64,000 nt of DNA from Streptomyces radiopugnans (GTDB taxonomy: Bacteria; Actinomycetota; Actinomycetes; Streptomycetales; Streptomycetaceae). Positions 57,888 through 64,000 of the stretch are shown here, piece by piece. The position numbers and the translations under genes are program-made. Where the stretch lies: NCBI RefSeq assembly GCF_900110735.1, contig NZ_FOET01000002.1, forward strand, positions 62,001 through 126,000. The letters are read 5' to 3'. Within the stretch, counting starts at the first letter, position 1, and every line of letters starts with the position of its first letter. Below the pieces are notes generated by a model. It saw only the letters and a program-made list of their open reading frames with translations. It ran no database searches and was not told the origin of the DNA.

Positions 57888-58025
57888 CCGCGCGGCCGGC
57901 CCGCGCCCCCACCCGGCGCCGCCGTCCCGTACCGCCGGCCCATACCGCACCACCCGCTCACGCCCCCGCCGCCCCCCCGCCCTCCCCGTCCACCGCGAAA
58001 CGCCCGTCATGAACCGGAGAACCCC

Positions 58026-59048
58026 GTGTCACCATCGCGCCGCACCCTGCTCAAGGCGTTCGCCGCCTCCTCCGCCCTCCTGTCCCCCACCCTGCTCTCG
58101 GCCTGTTCGAGCGCGGGCTCGGCCACCAGGGGCGGCACCCTCAACATCGGTCAGATCAGCGACTCCGTCGCCTTCTTCCCGCTGTTCATCGCCGAGAAGC
58201 GCGGCTTCTTCGAGGACGAGGGCCTCTCGCTCGGCGACCGCCCCCGGCTCGGCACCGGCGCCAAGGTCGCCGCCGCGCTGAAGTCCGGGAGCATCGACAT
58301 CGGCGCCGGGGTCATGACCGACGTCCTCAACCTCGCCGAGAACGACTCCCAGGCCCGGCTCACGACCTCCCTGGTCACCGAGTACTACGTCGACATCGTC
58401 GTGAAGAAAGGTTTCAGCGCAAAGGGCTCCTCCATCGAGGAGAAGACCCGCGCACTGGCCGGGGGGAAGATCGGCATCACCGGCCCCGGCAGCGGCACCG
58501 AGGCCCTGGTGAACCACCTCTTCGGGCTCGCCGGGCTGGACGCCAGGAAGGACGCCACCCTGGTCAACCTCGGTGCGGTGAGCAGCGCGGCCCTGGGCGC
58601 CCTGAAGGCCGGGCGGGTGGACGCGCTCGCCTTCTTCCAGCCCATCGGCCAGCAGGCCGAGGCCGCCGGGATCGGCGAGATCTACATCTCGCCGGCCGCC
58701 GGCGACGTGCCCTCCCTGTCCGGCGCCCTGCACGGGGTCGCCTTCACCAGGAGCGGCGTCCTGGAGGCGAAGTCCGCGGAGATCGCCTCCTTCCAGAGCG
58801 CGATCGACCGCTCCCTGGAGTTCATCGCCGGCGACGCCTCCCGGGTCAGGGACCTGCTCGGCGAGTACCTCAGCAGTGCGCCGGGCCCCGCGCTCGACGC
58901 CCTGGTCCCCATCCTGCGGAAGGAGTCCCCCGCGTCGGCCGCGGTCACCGGGAAGGGGTACGGCATAGCCCGGCGCTTCCACGTCGACAGCGGCCTGGTG
59001 GCGAAGGCCCCCTCCTACGAGAAGCTCGTTCCCGAGTCGTTCCGGTAG
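58026..59048 (+). CDS. Tat-type substrate-binding lipoprotein (NMT1/TauA-like)
   Basis: This 340-residue protein starts at GTG 58026. SRRTLLKAF is a twin-arginine motif and LLSAC with Cys27 a lipobox, so it is a Tat-exported lipoprotein. The mature part has LNIGQISDSVAFFPLFIAEKRGFF, GSIDIGAG, GKIGITGPGSGTEALV and LKAGRVDALAFF, as in NMT1/THI5/TauA binding proteins. It captures the substrate for the preceding permease and ATPase after a 138-base gap that may hold processing or a second promoter. Confidence 0.88.
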   Translation: MSPSRRTLLKAFAASSALLSPTLLSACSSAGSATRGGTLNIGQISDSVAFFPLFIAEKRGFFEDEGLSLGDRPRLGTGAKVAAALKSGSIDIGAGVMTDVLNLAENDSQARLTTSLVTEYYVDIVVKKGFSAKGSSIEEKTRALAGGKIGITGPGSGTEALVNHLFGLAGLDARKDATLVNLGAVSSAALGALKAGRVDALAFFQPIGQQAEAAGIGEIYISPAAGDVPSLSGALHGVAFTRSGVLEAKSAEIASFQSAIDRSLEFIAGDASRVRDLLGEYLSSAPGPALDALVPILRKESPASAAVTGKGYGIARRFHVDSGLVAKAPSYEKLVPESFR

Positions 59049-59064
59049 GCGCGGGACGCCGGCC

Positions 59065-59106
59065 GCGCGGGGGCCGTGGGCGCGGAGGCGCCCACGGCCC
59101 CCGCGC
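59065..59106 (+). terminator. Strong hairpin after catabolic operon
   Basis: A perfect 19-bp stem with a GGAG loop starts 17 bases after the lipoprotein stop. Confidence 0.8.
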
Positions 59107-59143
59107 CGTGCCGGCGCTGTGTCAGCCCCGTGTCGGCACGGCC

Positions 59144-59542
59144 TCAGCGTGCCCGGCGGGTCTCGGAGCGGTTGGCCTTGCGGATGGCCCGCAGCAGCTC
59201 GTCCTTGGACATCCGGGAGCGCCCGTTGATGTCCAGCCGCTGCGCGATGGAGTACAGGTGCTCCTTACTGGCGTTCTCGTCGACGCCCTCGCCGCTGCGC
59301 CCGCCCCTGCCGCGCGGGCGGGCGGCCCGCTCGTCGGAGGGCCCCTTGCGGCCGCCCTCCTTGCGCTCCCAGTGGTCGCCCACCTTCTCGAACTTGTGCT
59401 TCAGCGCGCTGTAGGCGGTCTGGTGTGCGCGCCGGCCCTCCCCGTACTCCTCCACAGCGGAGTCGTGGGCCTTGATCCAGGTGCGCTGCGCCTCCTCGGG
59501 GGAGCGCTCCAGGGTCGACGGAAGCTCCTTCCGTGCGGGCAC
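59144..59542 (-). CDS. ChaB-family protein with Rho-N-like tail
   Basis: From GTG 59542, with GGAGGTGAGGAAC upstream, the protein has 132 residues. Residues 1-62 match ChaB (LPSTLERSPEEAQRTWIKAH, HQTAYSALKHKFEKVGDHW). A basic linker follows. The end (SKEHLYSIAQRLDINGRSRM, SKDELLRAIRKAN) resembles a Rho-N/SAP-type nucleic-acid-binding helix pair. ChaB function is poorly defined; this architecture suggests DNA or RNA binding under stress. Confidence 0.83.
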   Translation of the reverse strand: MPARKELPSTLERSPEEAQRTWIKAHDSAVEEYGEGRRAHQTAYSALKHKFEKVGDHWERKEGGRKGPSDERAARPRGRGGRSGEGVDENASKEHLYSIAQRLDINGRSRMSKDELLRAIRKANRSETRRAR

Positions 59543-59576
59543 GTTCCTCACCTCCGATCGGTCTGATCCACTACGG

Positions 59577-59601
59577 GTTCCCGGCCGCCGGTCACGGAAA
59601 C
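59577..59601 (-). promoter_or_regulatory. SigB-like promoter variant (ChaB gene)
   Basis: Minus-strand GTTT-N15-GGGAAC: perfect -35 and spacing, one change in the -10. It lies 35 bases before the GTG. Confidence 0.45.
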
Positions 59602-59727
59602 GGCAGGTGTCGATGCGCACCGGCAGGGTCACCCGCACCCGGGGGGGCCGCGGCCGGCGCGGAGACGGGCGAGTGCCGCGGCGGGCCCCCAAGAGATCCC
59701 GACGAGACGCCGAGAGGAGTACCGACC

Positions 59728-60162
59728 ATGCGGTACGAGGAGCTCACCGGCCAGGTGCAGGCGCACGCGGACCTGCCGGACCGGCAGGCGGCCGAGCGGG
59801 CCCTGCGGGCCACGCTGGAGACGCTGGCGGAGCGGATACCGGACGGTGTGGCCGACCATCTGGCCGCCCAGCTGCCCGGGGAGGCGGCGGAGTCGCTGCG
59901 CCGGGTGGTGGCCGGGCACGAGACCTCGCCGCAGCGGCGGGCCGACGCCCGCACCCACGGCGAGCCGTTCGATCTGACCACCTTCGCCGGGCGGGTGGCC
60001 TGGCGGTCCCACGCCACGGAGGACACCGCGGTGCGGGAGGCCACGGCGGTGCTGGAGGTGCTGGACGCGGCGGTCTCGCCCGAGCTGATGACCAAGGTGG
60101 GCCACGTGCTGCCGCCGGACATCCGCGAGCTGCTGCCGTCCACCCGCGCCGAGGAGTACTGA
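59728..60162 (+). CDS. DUF2267 family protein
   Basis: This 144-residue helical protein starts at ATG 59728 after GAGAGGAG. RYEELTGQVQ, ALRATLETLAERIPDGVADHLAAQLP and VLDAAVSPELMTKVGHVLPPDIRELLP fit DUF2267, two repeated helical halves of about 65 residues. Function unknown, often stress-associated. It is convergent with the DUF8129-like gene through two terminators. Confidence 0.82.
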   Translation: MRYEELTGQVQAHADLPDRQAAERALRATLETLAERIPDGVADHLAAQLPGEAAESLRRVVAGHETSPQRRADARTHGEPFDLTTFAGRVAWRSHATEDTAVREATAVLEVLDAAVSPELMTKVGHVLPPDIRELLPSTRAEEY

Positions 60163-60191
60163 CCGGTCCCGGCTCACCCCGGCACTTCGGT

Positions 60192-60236
60192 CCTGCCCGC
60201 GCCCGGCCGCCCCTTCGGCGGCCGGGCGCGGGCAGG
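60192..60236. terminator. 20-bp hairpin after DUF2267 gene
   Basis: A perfect 20-bp stem with a CCTTC loop begins 30 bases after the stop. Confidence 0.75.
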
Positions 60237-60261
60237 CCGGGCGCGGGCAGGGCATGGGCAG

Positions 60262-60295
60262 GGCCCCCGGGAGCGGGGACAGGCTCCCGGGGGCC
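60262..60295. terminator. Second hairpin at the convergent junction
   Basis: A perfect 13-bp stem with an 8-base loop ends 18 bases before the opposing gene. It probably serves the minus-strand transcript. Confidence 0.6.
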
Positions 60296-60313
60296 TCGCC
60301 TGCCGGGCGGCCT

Positions 60314-60664
60314 CTACCGGAAGCGGTTGCCCACCGGCTTGGCGCGCTGGTCGGGGGTGCCGTGCGGAGGCGGGTTGTACGGCTCCGGCGAGGTCGCCGG
60401 GCTGACGGGGGATCCGCCGGGCTCGCCCTGCGGGCCCGAGGGCGGCTCGGCGCCGCCCGGGGAGCGCGGGCTGCCCTCCTCCAGCTGGTGCACACGGGCC
60501 GTCAGCAGCGCGATCACATGAGTACGGCCGGCGTGTTCGCGCTCGTAACGGAGCAGCCGCTCCAGGTCGTCGTGCGACAGGGCCCGAATCCGGTGCTCCA
60601 GCTCGCCCGCGGAGAGGTGATCGTAGTCGGGGAACGGGAGTTCGTCGTGATCGGTGGTACTCAT
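60314..60664 (-). CDS. Small DUF8129-like actinobacterial protein
   Basis: This 116-residue protein has LPFPDYDHLSAGELEHRIRA, then DLERLLRYEREHAGRTHVIALL. From memory this fits a helical actinobacterial domain (DUF8129-like) found in small stress and lipid-droplet-associated proteins. The last 50 residues are Pro/Gly/Ser-rich. There is no membrane segment. Function unknown. Confidence 0.65.
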   Translation of the reverse strand: MSTTDHDELPFPDYDHLSAGELEHRIRALSHDDLERLLRYEREHAGRTHVIALLTARVHQLEEGSPRSPGGAEPPSGPQGEPGGSPVSPATSPEPYNPPPHGTPDQRAKPVGNRFR

Positions 60665-60857
60665 CCACCCCGGGTGTCCGGGCAGGGGGGTGGGAAAACC
60701 CGGTGGCCGCCACGATTATCCCGACGGAGGAACCGGGGCAAGCTATACGTAGCGGGCCGGTGCCGGAACGTCGGCGTTCCGGGTCCGTGTACCTGCCAGC
60801 CTGGGATCAGTAGCCTCAGGAGTCCCTGTCATATTCACCGACCGGTTGGAGACATTG

Positions 60858-61673
60858 ATGGAGCGTCCCGCCTGGGCTCCGCAGGACATAGACCTGTCCG
60901 TGCCGAGCGTTTCCCGCATCTACGACTACTACCTGGGCGGGTCGCACAACTTCGAGGCCGACCGGGAGGCCGCTCGGCGGGCCATCGAGGTGTTCCCGGG
61001 GCTTCCGAAGATCATGCAGGCCAACCGCGCGTTCATGCGCCGGGCCGTCCGCTTCGCCGCGCAGCAGGGCATCACCCAGTTCCTCGACGTGGGCTCGGGC
61101 ATCCCGACCTTCGGCAACGTCCACGAGGTCGCGCAGGCCGCCACGCCGGAGGCGAAGGTGGTCTACGTCGACAACGACCCCGTCGCCATCGCCCACAGCC
61201 GGGCCGTGCTGGAGGGCCAGGAGGACCGCACCGGCGTCGTCGCCGCCGACTTCCGCAAGCCCGAGGACATCCTCGGCAGCGCGGAGGCCGGCCGCCTGCT
61301 CGACCTGGAGCGCCCCGTGGCCCTGCTGCTGGTGGCGCTGCTGCACTTCCTGGAGGACGGCGACGACCCTTGGGCGAAGGTGGCCGAGCTGCGCGACGCG
61401 CTCGCCCCCGGCAGTCTGCTGGTCCTCACCCACGCCTCGGTCGAGGGCGGCCCGCGCAGGCCCGAGCAGGGGGACGAGGTGGAGGGCGTCTACCGCAACA
61501 TCGGCTCGCCGCTGATCATGCGCTCGCGCTCGGAGGTGGAACGCTTCTTCGACGGTTTCGAGATGGTCGAGCCCGGCCTGGTCTCCATGCCGAACTGGCG
61601 TCCGGAAGGACCGGTCGACCAGGAGGACCCCGTGGTCTTCACCGGCTTCGGTGGAGTGGGACGCAAGGCGTGA
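60858..61673 (+). CDS. DUF574-family SAM-dependent methyltransferase
   Basis: From ATG 60858, with TTGGAGAC upstream, the protein has 271 residues. SVSRIYDYYLGGSHNFEADRE and FLDVGSGIPTFGNVHEVAQ are the DUF574 signatures of a Streptomyces-expanded methyltransferase family; VVYVDNDPVAIAHSRA binds SAM. The substrate is unknown. Its stop overlaps the c-di-GMP gene start as GTGA, so expression is tied to it. Confidence 0.88.
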   Translation: MERPAWAPQDIDLSVPSVSRIYDYYLGGSHNFEADREAARRAIEVFPGLPKIMQANRAFMRRAVRFAAQQGITQFLDVGSGIPTFGNVHEVAQAATPEAKVVYVDNDPVAIAHSRAVLEGQEDRTGVVAADFRKPEDILGSAEAGRLLDLERPVALLLVALLHFLEDGDDPWAKVAELRDALAPGSLLVLTHASVEGGPRRPEQGDEVEGVYRNIGSPLIMRSRSEVERFFDGFEMVEPGLVSMPNWRPEGPVDQEDPVVFTGFGGVGRKA

Positions 61674-63865
61674 GTCCGACGCCACAGGGGCCCACCGCCT
61701 CCGGCCACCCCCTCGCGCCGGAGGCCCCCGGCGACCCTTACGACGGATACCGCCGCTTCGCCCGGATCTGGAGCCGCGCGGTCTACCCCGCCACGGCCAC
61801 CTCGATGACCCGCACCGAGTTCGAGGACTACCTCCTCCCCCTGGCGCGCGCCCTCGGCGAGGCGCTGCACGCCCGCCCCTTCGACCCCTCGCCGGGGCGC
61901 GACGTGGGTGCGGCGCTCGTCGAGGCGCACTGCACCGCGCCCGAGGCGCTGCCGCAGGTGCTCGGCGTGGTGGACGCGTACCTGCTGCTGTACTGCAGCG
62001 ACCCGGCGGTGCTGCCGACCGAGGAGGGCCGGGCCCGCTGCGCCCGGCTCCAGCACGCCGTCTCGGCCGGGTTCGCCCGCGCGCTGCAGGAGCGCACCCG
62101 CTCCGAGCAGGAGGCGCTGGCCCGTTCCGCGCTCGCGGCGCGGGAGAGCGCCGAGAAGGCCCTCCACGAGAGCGAGACCCGTTTCCGGGCGGTCTTCGAG
62201 GGGGCCACGGTCGGCATCGGGATCGCCGACATGGACGGGACCGTCCTCGACATCAACAGCGCGCTGGCGAAGATGTTCGGCGGCTCGGAGCAGCATGTGC
62301 GCAGCCGCCGCGTCTCCGACTGGGTCCACCCCGACGACGCCCCGGGCGTCTGGCGGATCCACGAGGAGCTGGTGCGCGGCGAGCGCGACCACTACCGCAT
62401 GGAGAAGCCGTACACGCGCAGCGACGGCACCGTGCTGTGGACCAACCTGACCGTCTCGCTGCTGCGCGGCCCCGACGGCGAGCCGCGCTACATGCTGGCG
62501 CTGATGGAGGACATCACCGAGCGGCGCCTGCTGAACCTGCGGCTGCGCTACGAGGCCACCCACGACGCGCTGACCGACCTGCCCAACCGCACGCTGTTCT
62601 TCGAGCGGCTGGAGCACGTCCTCTCCCCCGGCTCCGGCACCGCCCGGATCGGCCTGTGCTACCTGGACCTGGACGGCTTCAAGACGGTCAACGACAGCCT
62701 GGGCCACTCGGTCGGCGACCAGCTGCTGGTGAACGTGGCCGAGAGACTGCAGAGTTGTGTGGCCTCGCCGCGCCACATGGTCGCGCGGATCGGCGGCGAC
62801 GAGTTCGTGGCCCTGGTCAGCGACCCCGCCTCGCGCTCGGAGGTGACCGACCTGGCCCAGCGGGCGCTGGACGCGCTGTCCTGCCCGATCCCGCTGGCCG
62901 GCCGGGAGCTGCCGGTGCGCGCCAGCATCGGCGTCGTGGAGGGCCCGGTCGGGGAGCTGACGCCGGCGGAGGTGCTGCGCAGCGCCGACATCACCATGTA
63001 CCGGGCAAAGGCCAGGGGCGGCAACCGCTACGAGCTGGCCGACCCCGACTGCGACGCCCGCACCATCAGCCGCCACATGCTGACCACCCATCTGCCCGCC
63101 GCGCTGGAGGGCGAGGAGTTCTTCATCGAGTACCAGCCGCTGGTGCGGATGGAGGACGGCAGTGTGGAGGGCGCCGAGGCGCTGGTGCGCTGGGCGCATC
63201 CGCTCCACGGGGTGCTGGGGCCGGACCGCTTCATCCCGCTGGCCGAGCACACCGGACTGATCGTGCCGCTGGGGCGCTGGGTGCTGGAGCAGGCGGTGCG
63301 GCAGGCGTGCGAGTGGCAGGTGCGCGGCATCGGCGGCACCCGGCCGCTGCGGGTGAACGTCAACCTCTCGCCGCGGCAGCTGCACCATCCGGAGCTGGTC
63401 TCCGAGACCGTGGCGGTGCTGGAGGACGCCGGGCTGGACCCGGCCTCGCTCTGCCTGGAGGTCACCGAGAGCGCCCTGATCCGCGCCGACGACGCGGAGC
63501 TGAAGCCTTTACGCCGACTCGCCGACCTGGGGGTGCGGATCGCCCTGGACGACTTCGGCACCGGCTACTCGAACCTGGCCAGTCTGCGCAGGCTGCCCGC
63601 GACCACCCTGAAGCTGGACCGCTCCTTCACCCGGGGCCTCCAGCAGGACCCGGCCGACCCGGTCGACCTCAAGGTCGTCGAGGGCATCGTCTCGCTGGCG
63701 CACGCCCTGGAGCTGGCCGTGACCGTCGAGGGCGTGGAGACGGCGGCCCAGGCCGACCAGTTGCGGAAGCTGGGCTGTGACTCCGCCCAGGGCTGGTACT
63801 ACGCCCGGCCCGGCCCGCCCGAGCGCCTGTCGTCGCGGGCGCTGCCGCTGGCCGCCGGTCAGTGA
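61670..63865 (+). CDS. PAS-GGDEF-EAL c-di-GMP protein (RmdA-like)
   Basis: This 731-residue cytoplasmic protein starts at GTG 61670. Residues 1-150 are a helical region. A PAS domain covers about 165-285 (RFRAVFEGATVGIGIADMDG). GGDEF is intact at about 374-378 (RIGGDEF) and the EAL domain begins near 502 (EGAEALVRWAHP), with LDDFGTGYSNLA. Both catalytic motifs look active, so it may make and break c-di-GMP, as reported for Streptomyces RmdA. It therefore could influence development or antibiotic production. There is no membrane segment. Confidence 0.9.
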   Translation: MSPTPQGPTASGHPLAPEAPGDPYDGYRRFARIWSRAVYPATATSMTRTEFEDYLLPLARALGEALHARPFDPSPGRDVGAALVEAHCTAPEALPQVLGVVDAYLLLYCSDPAVLPTEEGRARCARLQHAVSAGFARALQERTRSEQEALARSALAARESAEKALHESETRFRAVFEGATVGIGIADMDGTVLDINSALAKMFGGSEQHVRSRRVSDWVHPDDAPGVWRIHEELVRGERDHYRMEKPYTRSDGTVLWTNLTVSLLRGPDGEPRYMLALMEDITERRLLNLRLRYEATHDALTDLPNRTLFFERLEHVLSPGSGTARIGLCYLDLDGFKTVNDSLGHSVGDQLLVNVAERLQSCVASPRHMVARIGGDEFVALVSDPASRSEVTDLAQRALDALSCPIPLAGRELPVRASIGVVEGPVGELTPAEVLRSADITMYRAKARGGNRYELADPDCDARTISRHMLTTHLPAALEGEEFFIEYQPLVRMEDGSVEGAEALVRWAHPLHGVLGPDRFIPLAEHTGLIVPLGRWVLEQAVRQACEWQVRGIGGTRPLRVNVNLSPRQLHHPELVSETVAVLEDAGLDPASLCLEVTESALIRADDAELKPLRRLADLGVRIALDDFGTGYSNLASLRRLPATTLKLDRSFTRGLQQDPADPVDLKVVEGIVSLAHALELAVTVEGVETAAQADQLRKLGCDSAQGWYYARPGPPERLSSRALPLAAGQ

Positions 63866-63958
63866 CGGGCGGCGCGGGCCGGGCGTACGGCACGGGCCGG
63901 GACGGAGAAGGGCACCGTACGGTACTGCGTACGGCACGGCACCCGGCGCGCGCCGCGG

Positions 63959-64000
63959 TCAGGACGCCCTGACGGGGTCGTGCCCCAGGGACATCATCCG
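63959..64000 (-). CDS. C-terminal end of an unidentified gene
   Basis: An open frame enters from the right edge and ends at TGA 63959 after RMMSLGHDPVRAS. Only 13 residues are visible, so the product and even reality of the gene are uncertain. A weak 7-bp dyad at about 63913-63936 lies between it and the c-di-GMP gene. Confidence 0.3.
   Translation of the reverse strand, partial: RMMSLGHDPVRAS

Overview
The window is very GC-rich. Genes are packed in long runs joined by 4-bp ATGA or GTGA stop/start overlaps, GTG starts are common, and many protein families are typical of Streptomyces (a chaplin, DUF574 methyltransferase, DUF2180, DUF5709-, DUF6343- and DUF6480-like proteins, ChaB). It reads as a stretch of Streptomyces or close-relative chromosome. 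I found no tRNA, rRNA, CRISPR array, insertion sequence or prophage.

Layout. (1) 1-12.3 kb is an exopolysaccharide locus: an ATP-grasp-like gene fragment and a secreted GH26-like glycosidase at the edge, then a minus-strand operon with a secreted protein, two GT4 glycosyltransferases, an initiating polyprenyl glycosylphosphotransferase, a Wzy-like polymerase/ligase, a MurJ-like flippase, a NodB-type deacetylase and a Wzz-like chain-length protein. (2) 12.5-28.9 kb holds single genes and short operons for the cell surface, stress and redox: a chaplin-like protein with a long His/Lys stretch, DUF72, an EndoIII-like HhH protein, a transglycosylase/LysM/M23 cell-wall enzyme, a Rieske flavoenzyme, a ferritin-like protein, hemerythrin, a YbdK-type carboxylate-amine ligase, a heme-oxygenase-like diiron candidate, CDGSH, a HemK-like methyltransferase, a zinc alcohol dehydrogenase and gamma-glutamyltransferase. 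(3) 28.9-35.0 kb is a complete Mrp cation/proton antiporter operon with fused MrpA-MrpB. (4) 35.1-38.9 kb has more stress-type small genes, a second hemerythrin, an SDR epimerase and a pyruvyltransferase-like gene. (5) 39.0-52.2 kb has a UDP-xylose-synthase-like gene followed by an 11-gene translationally coupled operon encoding an ADP-heptose pathway (GmhA, HldE, GmhB), a carbamoyltransferase and seven glycosyltransferases. (6) 52.2-59.0 kb is a catabolic locus: a 6PGDH-like dehydrogenase divergent from a GntR/FCD regulator, then a DUF6282 amidohydrolase, a GalB-type PIG-L hydratase, a GalC/RraA-type aldolase and a TauABC-like ABC importer. (7) 59.1-64 kb holds small stress genes, a DUF574 methyltransferase and a PAS-GGDEF-EAL c-di-GMP protein.

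Regulation seen directly. Three divergent intergenic regions (19.5, 21.8 and 35.8 kb) each carry a back-to-back pair of exact GTTT-N15-GGGTAC sites. This matches the promoter class recognised by Streptomyces SigB-family stress sigma factors. Degenerate versions lie before several neighbouring genes, so much of 13-37 kb looks like one stress regulon. In the catabolic locus, matching ATTG-N2-AACAAT operators lie in the dehydrogenase/gntR gap and before the hydrolase operon.

Most novel candidates: the gallate/protocatechuate lower-pathway-like import operon that lacks a ring-cleavage dioxygenase; the ADP-heptose glycan operon in a Gram-positive; the His-rich chaplin; and the divergent stress-promoter architecture.
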